Part shown: in pieces, positions 55,483 to 64,000 of the stretch
Position numbering within the stretch: position 1 is the first letter of the stretch
Layout: the number at the start of each line of letters is the position of its first letter
Assembly: GCF_032118995.1 (NCBI RefSeq)
Contig: NC_092661.1
Coordinates: forward strand, 1,676,501-1,740,500
DNA length: 64,000 nt
From: Asterias amurensis
Taxonomy: Eukaryota > Echinodermata > Asteroidea > Forcipulatida > Asteriidae
Direction of reading: 5' to 3'
The notes under the pieces: generated by a model
The model's input: the letters and a program-made list of their open reading frames with translations, nothing else
Databases searched by the model: none
What the model was told of the DNA's origin: nothing
Made by a program: the position numbers and the translations under genes

Positions 55483-58400
55483 TAGTCGGCTCTTCCCTTT
55501 CCAGTGGGTTGCAGTGTCTTTTGTTGGAACAGTTAAAGAAGAGGATCAGCAGTTTATGGCATTTTCGCATGAAATCGATGCAAAAAGAAAAATTAATAAA
55601 GCGCACACTAAACGATAAACTCCAGATATGACATTTAAAACAAAAATATTTCAATGGGTTGTTTTCAACTATCATCATCATTTGACCGTGTAAGTTGAAT
55701 GTAAATCTGTGATCCTCACGATTTTTGTTTCTTACCAATTCTTTAAGCAGAGTGAGATTTCATTCAAAAGTTTGTTTTGTGAATATTTTTATGAACTAGT
55801 TTGTCAATGTTAATTGGAGACTTTTGAACACTAGGTGGCAGCAAACATACTAGGAACACCATTGTTAACATAGCTCCGAGCATGCCTATATTTCTGGGTG
55901 AAGTGGGATAACTTCCTAGTGTCCCAAACTTCTCACATTTTCACACTGCCAGGAAATCTGTCCGCCGGGGATCCTGTTCCCCATAATGGGAAATGAACAT
56001 GGGCTGAAGGAGGATGACTTTAAAAGAGGGCGCTATTAAAAGTAGTTTGTACACAGCTCAATGGGGGACAGAATCTCCCGGTGGGGGGGGGGGGGGGGGG
56101 GTAGAACCTCCTGCCATACTGGAACTACACAGGAAATCACTTGGCATGGCATGATACCTTTTCTTGTTAGCATAATTTTTTTCTGCTTAGTTACTTGTAC
56201 TTTTTGTGGTAAAGCAGCTCTCTGAGACTGGGCCACACGCAACTTGAAGCCATTAGAATACTAGTTGAATTTTATTACATTAGAAAGGAATTAGTCTAGC
56301 TTAAGTATGATCAAACTGAACGTGGTTTCTAGTTGTCTGAATTATAATTTGGTTTAAAAGTGTTATTGTGAATAAAATTAGCATAATTTGATTTGATTTG
56401 ATTTCTTTTTTTATTATTTTGTGTCTGTATTCCTTGAATTATTGGTTTTAAAGTGTCAATGGGAATTAAATTAGATTAGATTTAATTTGATTTCCAAAAG
56501 GAATATACAAGTAACTCAATACCATAAGGAAGGGTTACATCAATCTTTCAAATAATTAGGTTTCTAAAGATTAAGTAAAATAAAATAAGCAAGTAAAACA
56601 AAAATTGAATTATTGACATTTTTTAAAGTAAATACAAATATTCGGGTGTTCATATAGGCCCTTTTCGAAACCACGGCTTTGGGGATTGATTCGGCTTGAG
56701 GCTCCATTCTCTCGTCTGAAACCCCGGCCGCGTATACGCAAACCACGCACAATTGTCAAAACGACCGAAGAGCCAAGCTAGCCTTAGCCGAATCCAAAGC
56801 CAAATCCTGTCGTTTCGAAAAGGGCATGATTAGTCTGCGCTGAGCACTCGGTTGTCTCAGTCTGGTAAATGGATAGAGTGGTTCAAGTCTCCAACTACAA
56901 CGAGTCTATGCTTATTGTACAAACAACGCAGCTGCAACGGTTGGACACGGAATTAAGACTTGGTCAAGTCTATTGCTTCCCATTGTGTATAGAACCTTGG
57001 CGCGATGGCCAAATTACACACTTCAATGGTTTCTCTAGCAAACCGAGCAGAAAATTGAATTATGAGGTTCTCGCATATCATTGAAACATTTGCACAATTC
57101 GCATCAAAATTATGAATTCTCTTTTTGAAAATTAATGATCGTTTCAAGTGTGCACCAATGGTTTCTCCGTCCATGGAGCTAGCTATGATCCTTCGAACCG
57201 CGGCAAAATTTAACTATGTGGCCAACAACATGCCCCTACATGGGTGTTGTCAATTTTTTTTTTCTTTTTTTTTTTTTTTTTTTTGGGGGGGGGGGGTCAT
57301 CACAGTATATTATCCAAGGCTCCATTTTAAAGGAACGGCATGGACACTTATGGTAAACAATAACTACTTACTTGGCTTAACAACTTACTTGGTAACGAGC
57401 AATGGAGAGCTATCGAAAGAAGAACACTTTGTGAGAAACCACTCCCTCTGAAGTAACGCACTTTTTGAGAAAGAAGCAATTTCTCAAAAAAAAAATTAAA
57501 TTGAATTCGAGACCTCAGCTGAGGTCTCGAATTCAAGCATCTGAAAGCACACAACTTCGTGCGACAAGGGTGTTTTTTTTCTTCCGTTTTCTCTCGCAAC
57601 TTTGACGACCAATTTGAGTTAAATTTTTCACAGGTTTGTTATTATAATTGCATTACAATGTTGGGATACACCAAGTGAGAAGACTGGTATGACAATTACC
57701 AAGGTGTCCAGTGTCTTTAAATGTCAATACAGAATACAACACCCCTTTCCAAACATTGTTTTGGTGACAGTTGTATAGTCACATTTTAGGTGTAAGATAC
57801 AGTCATGTCAACGGCCACTTGCAGGCCTGGATTGCATATCCTAAAAATTGTAACAGCTTTGCGTTTGTCTAAAAGTACAAATATTTAAATTTAGTGAATA
57901 TTTAACCATTGCTTCGTCCTTCGGATGGGACGTAAAGCAGTTTGTCACATGTGTTGTGTAACGCATGTAAAAGAACCCAGTGCACTTATCGAAAATAATT
58001 GGGTCTCAGAATTCATCACTGCAATAACCTAACTTTCTGAAAGTTTGTATACTCGGCGCCTTGATGAGTACCTTGTTTGGTAGATACGTGCGCCATATAA
58101 GACTTCGATATTAGCCTATTATTATATTATTATTTTCTTTGTTAAAGGCAGTGGACACTATTGGTAATTACTCAAAATATTTATCAGCATAAAACCTTTC
58201 TTGGTGACGAGTAATAATGAGGAGAGGTTGATGGTATAAAACATTGTGAGAAACGGCTCCCTCTGAAGTGCCATAGTTTTCGAGAAAGAAGTAATTTTCC
58301 ACGAATTTGATTTCGAGACCTCAAGTTTAGAACTTGGGGTCTCGAAATCAACTATCTAAACGCACACAACTTCGTGTTACGAGGGTATTTTTTCTTTCAT

Positions 58401-58726
58401 TATTATCTCGCAAGTTCGATGACCGATTGAGCTCAAATTTTCACAGGTTTGTTGTTTTATGCATATGTTGAGATACACCAACTGTGAAGGCTAGTCTTTG
58501 ACAATTACCAATAGTGCCCACTGCCTTTAATTATTGATAACTAGAGCGGTTTTCAATCCGGTTATTGTTGCTGTGACGTAGACGACCAGAATAACTTGTG
58601 TTTTCGATTACCATGGCGATGGATATCCTTGCAGTCTATTAAACAACGACCTCGCCCCACTCACTGAGTAGGGGTGGCTATTGTTTGTGTTCGCAGCAAC
58701 TTAGCATTTCAAACCAGAGTGAGAAA

Positions 58727-60526
58727 ATGGCTGTCTTGAGTAGTTTGATTTTCCTCTTGCTTGAGATAATTATTGAGGTTTCAGCGTCTTATAGGGTGAG
58801 TGGTCTTTACCGAGGGGTCTGGTACCAGCCGGTAGAGCACCACGCCCTACTAGGCCAGTCCTTCATGAATATCCCAGGCATCTCTGCCGTCAGATGTTCA
58901 GTTCGGTGTCTAAGCCATCATGGATGTTTTTCTTTCAACTATGATCACATCAATCAAGTTTGTCAGATGAACACCGCCAGTGCTGAGCACGTCTGTGACA
59001 ACTTACAAGGAATGCCGCATTTTTCCTATTACGACGCAACTGCAAAACCAATGACTTGCCAGGTACTTGTAAAATTCGTTATTGTGTATTTCTCTAATAT
59101 AAAACCAATTTATTTATATTTAAATTACACAATATGAATTTGATATCAATTACAATATTGTGTTCGTTCTTACCTTGCTCTACAGATTAATGTTTCGGGC
59201 AATGTAAAGTGTGCTCCTTTGAAGGTCTGTGTTGGTTTCGGTGAGTAATCAGACAAAAGTAGAATTATGATGATCCACACAAACATGCCTCGAATTTATT
59301 GCACGGTTTCCTTTTGCTTTGCGAACTAACACGGTTGGCCATTTTGTGGAGTCCAAAATTTGACTCCACAAACAAAAATGGCCGACCGTATTAGTTCATG
59401 ACGTAAGGAAAACCGTGCAATTTCGAGGAATGTTTGAGTGGACATCATATTCTACTTTTAAAACATCTTTCCATCCATTATGCATTTCATAACAAACGGT
59501 TTCAAACGGTTTTCATAGACCAACTCGTCCGGTCCAAGGCAACGTGTCGCTTTCACCCTCAAATTACTTAGAATCACCCAATGCAGGGTCCGACAACTAT
59601 GTCTAAAGACGAACACATTTGAGGATTCTTTTCTGTCTATAGTGCAGTTAACCGTTTTATAAGATGGTAGATGGTTGCGATAACGTGGTTCAATTTCTAT
59701 ATTTTGTTGATATTCACGTGTATTTTATGTTATGTATATTTATGAGCCAAACCTTTTATGTTTCTGTTATTTAGTATTCTTGTTGCCTTTTCTTTTACTC
59801 GTAATCATTCTCCTAATACACGACAATAAATAGATATTGACTTGAATGTTGAACTGATGTGAAAGTATTATTAAGAAGTTTATGTGGAGTCCTTTCTGCA
59901 ATGTAGGCATTATGAGTACAATAAATCGTTACGTATATCTTTCTTTTTCTGGTCCAGAGAAACTCGGTCTTGAAGATGGTTCGATCCCTGATGAGAGGCT
60001 CTCCGCATCAAGTAACTATAACGGACTACGAATGTCAACACCGGCTGGTGGCCGTCTCAACAAGCTACCGCCTGATGATAATACCATAGGAGCTTGGCAT
60101 GCTGAGGTAAAGGATACCAACCAGTGGATACAGGTGGATTTAGGCAACCCGACCTACGTCAATGGGGTACTCACACAGGGGCGTTATGGTAACCCCTATG
60201 CCCCACAGTGGGTGAGAAAGTACAAAGTGCAGTTCGAACCGCCTTCACCGGCATGTCTTCTTGACATGAAAGACCAACTTGGTCAAACTCAGGTATGAAG
60301 ATATTAGCTTCCTTTGGTGTCACTTCTTTTCAGATGATAAACTCCTCCTACACATCTTACTATACGCCTTTTATTCTCTATTTAGATATTCAATGGCAAC
60401 ACAGATGAACACAGCATCGTGGAGAGACGCTTCTTCAAGCCCGTCTTGGCGGTCAAGATTCGCATCGTGCCCGTTGAATGGAACGTTTCCATCTGCCTGC
60501 GTTTTGAGCTGCTTGGCTGTAAATAA
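58727..60526 (+). CDS. Secreted PAN/apple plus F5/8 type C protein, gene 5 (subfamily A)
   Basis: Exons 58727-59062, 59186-59240, 59958-60292, 60386-60526; predicted 288 aa. SYRVSG replaces SYSVSG after the signal peptide. NIPG (first sequon lost) is shared with gene 3, but NVSG and WNVS are kept. TYVNGV replaces TYVIGV in the discoidin core. Exon 1 ends CAG|GTACTTGTAAAAT, like genes 4 and 6, whereas genes 1-3 lack the cttgta hexamer. AATAAA lies at 60991. Confidence 0.88.
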
Positions 60527-62259
60527 GTTACGTTTAGGAAACGAAAAACCTTCACTTCGTGGCTTCATTTTCATCAACTTTCAACTCAATTCAAATCAAT
60601 TCAACATCGTGAATTCTTTCTCAGTCTGTGTAGTGTACAAAAGAGTTGTGAATTTTATTGTGCATTATTTCTGTCAATATTTTTTAAATAATTGCATAAT
60701 GTTCGCGTTGATAACACTCAGATTTTGTATATATATTTATTTGCGGCAATGGAAATAAGCGCAACAATCTTAATGTTTTCCCCCTTGATTTTCCAAAGTA
60801 TTCCAGACAAAAAAAAAAAAAAAAACTTTTTTTTTCGGATCGGTACTGAACTTTATTTAGTGAGTATTTTGTTTGTTTTAACTCAGACATCAACACAAGT
60901 TATATACAATTATTGTTTAAACGGGGACTGTTAAAGTTTTATGGTATTTTTAAAACTGTCAACGAAAGAGGTGTACATCAAGAATCCTACAATAAAAGTA
61001 TAGATGTATAATTATACGGAGACCGTACGCAAAGAGCTTTTAAAGAATTATCTTGTTGCTTTGTGTAGATAATCATTTGGTCATAGGAACATTTAACTTA
61101 AGAGGGAATATTGAATTTTGCTTATTGTCGCAATGTATGTACGGTAGCGTCCAGTAGAAGTTTGACCCTTGACCTGCACATTGTCATGTTTGTAAATTAC
61201 TGTGTGTGTGCTGTGCTTCTATGGGTGCGTTCGGTTAGAATCCCTGGGTCGACCCCGGTCCTTCTCCCGGTACGTTCGAATAGCTTTGTCGCCATTCCAG
61301 GGGCTCACCCGGGTCAGCCCCCAGGTGCCCTGCTTGTGGAGTGGGTCACTTTGGGGCTGGCCTAATGCGCATGACGTCACCTCGAGAGGGTGATTGGTCG
61401 TTCAATTAGCTCATGTCAGGAGCTCACCCGAGTGAGCACCGCGTGGAAGACACATGGAAGCTAAATCGAATGCACCCTTATATTTTGTAGAGCCTACTGC
61501 TGCCTTTTTGTAAAGATTAAATTAGTTGCGAGTATCTGCTATTGAGATGTCATGATGTGTGTTTTGTACCTCCAGTGAGAACTCGGCATCTTTCAGTTGA
61601 ATACCAACCCCCCCCCCCACCCCAAGTCCGACTATACAGATCAGAGAGCATGACAAAATAGTTGATCAGCTCAAAGTACCTTAAATTGAAATGGAATCGA
61701 AATCTGGAATGAAGTCACACTCTTTTTTTTTTAACTCTGGTCTTTACTGCACAAAGCTGATTTGATTTTTAAATTTCTTGTTTTATTCCAAACGGAATAT
61801 ACTGTACATATATATACCTTACCCTAAGGAAGGGTTACAACAATTTTTATAACACGACAATACAAATTAGGTTTACATCTCGAGGAAAAGTGAAAACATT
61901 TAATACAGGCACAAATTACAATTGATCCTGTATACTTAATTTTCCTTTTGTCGACAGATCGCTCCATCGCATTATTATACCTTGCAGGGCAAAACATGAG
62001 CTTTTTGATACGTCCCTAGGGTGTGATCAAGCGACGAATTTAGTATAATTCAATTTCCCATTAAATATTTTATTGGCAAATTGAAATAACGTCATAATCA
62101 CGGAACCTTGTGTAATATGAAAGAATGGTGTTTTTGTATTACCATGGCAACATATTCCTCTGCAGTTAAATTTGAATCACGATTCGAGGAATTTACTGAG
62201 GGGAAGTAGATTACTACGTGTGGGAACGGCAGCTCACCATTTCAAGCCAGAGTGAGAAA

Positions 62260-64000
62260 ATGGCCGTCTTGAGTAGTTTGATTTTCCTCTTGCTTGAGAT
62301 GTTTCTTGAGGTTTCAGCGTCTTATAGTGTGAGTGGTCTTTACCGAGGGGTCTGGTATCAGCCGGTAGAGCACCACGCCCTTTTAGGCCAGTCGTTCATG
62401 AATATCTCAGGCATCTCTGCCGTCAGATGTTCAGTGCGGTGTCTCAGCCATCATGGATGTTTTTCATTCAACTACGATCACACCAATCAAGTCTGTCAGA
62501 TGAACAACGCCAGTGCTGAGCACGACTGTGACAACTTTCAAGGAATGCTGAATGTGTCGTATTACGATGCAACTGCAAAACCAACTTGCCAGGTACTTGT
62601 AAATTTAATTCGTTCATGTGTGTTTTCACATTTTTTGTTGTCCTTTTTCTATCCATTTATTTCATGACGGACATGTTGAAAGGATAAGCTAGTTTTCACC
62701 TGGAACTTTTTTGGCAGCGAAAATTAGGTTACTTAGACCATTATTTTCTTCTCCTTTGAAGTAAGCGGTGGAATTGAGAGGTAGGCCTATTTTAAATAAT
62801 TATCAGTTTCATAACTAAAATGTGATTATTATACACCCACAATTTCAATCCTGTATTTTTATTTTTATTTTTTGTAATGGCTAACACTTGTATTTTCTTC
62901 CTCCGTGCACTTGTCACAATAAGGCCGAGTAAAAAAAGAAACATGTTTAGCGTCCGGGTTTCTCAAAAAAGGCAGGAGGAGGGGCTTTTTATTTTTTATT
63001 TCAAGATGGCCGCCATTCTTTGTTAAAATGTAAAACATCCTTTGTTTTTTCTACTGCTGAAATACACCAAAACATTAATGAAACATTTTGGTCGAGGCAT
63101 TCAGACAAGACATTCAGATTGTTTTTGCTGAGATCATCTTTTGTTACATGCTGACATATATGTAGACTGTTTTAGAACTGCATTGGTGTGTATCAACTAT
63201 CAGTTAACATATTTAATAATAATCTTGCACTTTTTTGGCCCCCAAATTTAATCTTTGCCCCCACTTGGCCCCCCCAAAAAAAAAAGAGGAAAATGTCTAG
63301 TTACGCCGCTGCGGCAATGCCGACCAAGTGTAATGCTGCTGGATGCAGCAAAACAACTAAAGATGGGGTCAGTCTGCATGGCTGGTCAGACACATAGGAG
63401 CAATAGTGCAGTGGTCCGGTCCGACGTCTTTTTAGCACTGCACTGTAAAATGTTTCACTGTAAAATTACAGTAAATTACTGGCAGCTGAGTTGCCAGTAA
63501 CTTACTGTAAAACTGAAAGTAAAGTTTTACTGTATTCATATACAGTAACAAAATGTCATGCTGTATTTCTATTAACTGATAAATTGCTGTACTTTTTACA
63601 GTTAGAGAAATGGTATCGTTTATTTACACGGTAAATTACTGTACTATCTGTACAGTAGTTAAGTTTTACTGTACAAAACAAGTTATATTTATAGTAAAAA
63701 TTACAGTAATTTCGATTAAAGTTTACAGTAACGAAAGATTATATTGTAGATTGTTGTCTGCACACTTCAAAACCAACAAACAGTGGCAATTGTTTTACGT
63801 TTGAAATGTTTTATTGCAAAAAATTCTTAATAAACAAACCTTAAAAGTTTTGTTGCACGCAATATTACTGTATTTTTTGTAAAGAAAATGGTAAAAATTG
63901 ACATTATGTTATGCTTGTCTGGGCTGTATGTATTCATCGATCAGAAGTTTTGAAATTCTGACACATTTAAGGTATTTGAATTTGTTGAGGATGCTATGAT
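62260..64000 (+). CDS. PAN/apple plus F5/8 type C protein, gene 6 (subfamily B), partial
   Basis: Only exon 1 (62260-62592, 111 codons) lies in the window; intron 1 runs to the end. The product is the same as gene 4 exon 1 across the signal peptide and PAN domain. Intron 1 repeats the 460-bp segment, the THAP fragment (63293-63397) and the CACTG element. Compared with gene 4, about 720 bp of upstream sequence is absent (junction near 62115). Confidence 0.8.

Larger units (their letters stand above)
54788..64000. repeat. Tandem duplication unit 4 (A+B form), cut by window end
   Basis: NDUFB4 exon 3 copy, gene 5 (A), spacer, gene 6 (B) exon 1 and part of intron 1. The last bases match 47219-47231 of the previous unit, so about 8 kb of this unit should lie beyond the window. 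Confidence 0.9.

Overview
This is animal nuclear DNA. It has spliced genes with GT-AG introns, tRNA-derived SINEs, a LINE 3' end, a Helitron and many small inverted-repeat (MITE-like) elements. The repeat style (TTAA-flanked palindromic MITEs, hAT-like MITEs, tRNA-headed SINEs) and the gene content suggest a marine invertebrate deuterostome, most likely an echinoderm and perhaps a sea star. The species assignment is inference from general familiarity, not something the sequence proves.

Region 1 (1-18260, minus strand) is a complete eleven-exon gene for QRSL1, the A subunit of the mitochondrial glutamyl-tRNA(Gln) amidotransferase. Its introns are packed with MITEs, SINEs, a 5'-truncated LINE and a 16-copy satellite of about 88 bp. 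About 300 bp away, on the plus strand, starts the three-exon NDUFB4 gene for a complex I subunit (18564-20595). The two nuclear genes for mitochondrial proteins are head to head. The gap between them holds a perfect 22-bp inverted repeat.

Region 2 (19907-64000) is a large tandem duplication. The repeat begins 4 nt inside NDUFB4 intron 2, so every unit carries a copy of the last NDUFB4 exon with its 3' UTR. That exon is followed by a gene for a secreted protein of about 287 residues: signal peptide, six-cysteine PAN/apple-like domain, then one F5/8 type C (discoidin) domain. Five such genes are complete (starts 24057, 32708, 41251, 45495, 58727) and a sixth is cut by the window end (62260). 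They fall into subfamily A (genes 1, 2, 3, 5) and subfamily B (genes 4, 6). Units 1 and 2 are about 8.7 kb with one gene each. The third repeat, 37352-54787, is a larger A+B unit, and a fourth of the same type starts at 54788. Shared insertions, deletions and substitutions give conflicting groupings of the units, which points to unequal crossing-over and gene conversion.

A 2736-bp non-autonomous Helitron sits in one unit (50866-53601). The matching sites in two other units are empty, so its ends and A|T insertion point can be read exactly. The most noteworthy biology is the PAN plus discoidin gene cluster, which carries an NDUFB4 exon along with it and has gained or lost N-glycosylation sites between copies. 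No CRISPR array, rRNA gene, intact tRNA gene or virus-derived element was recognised.
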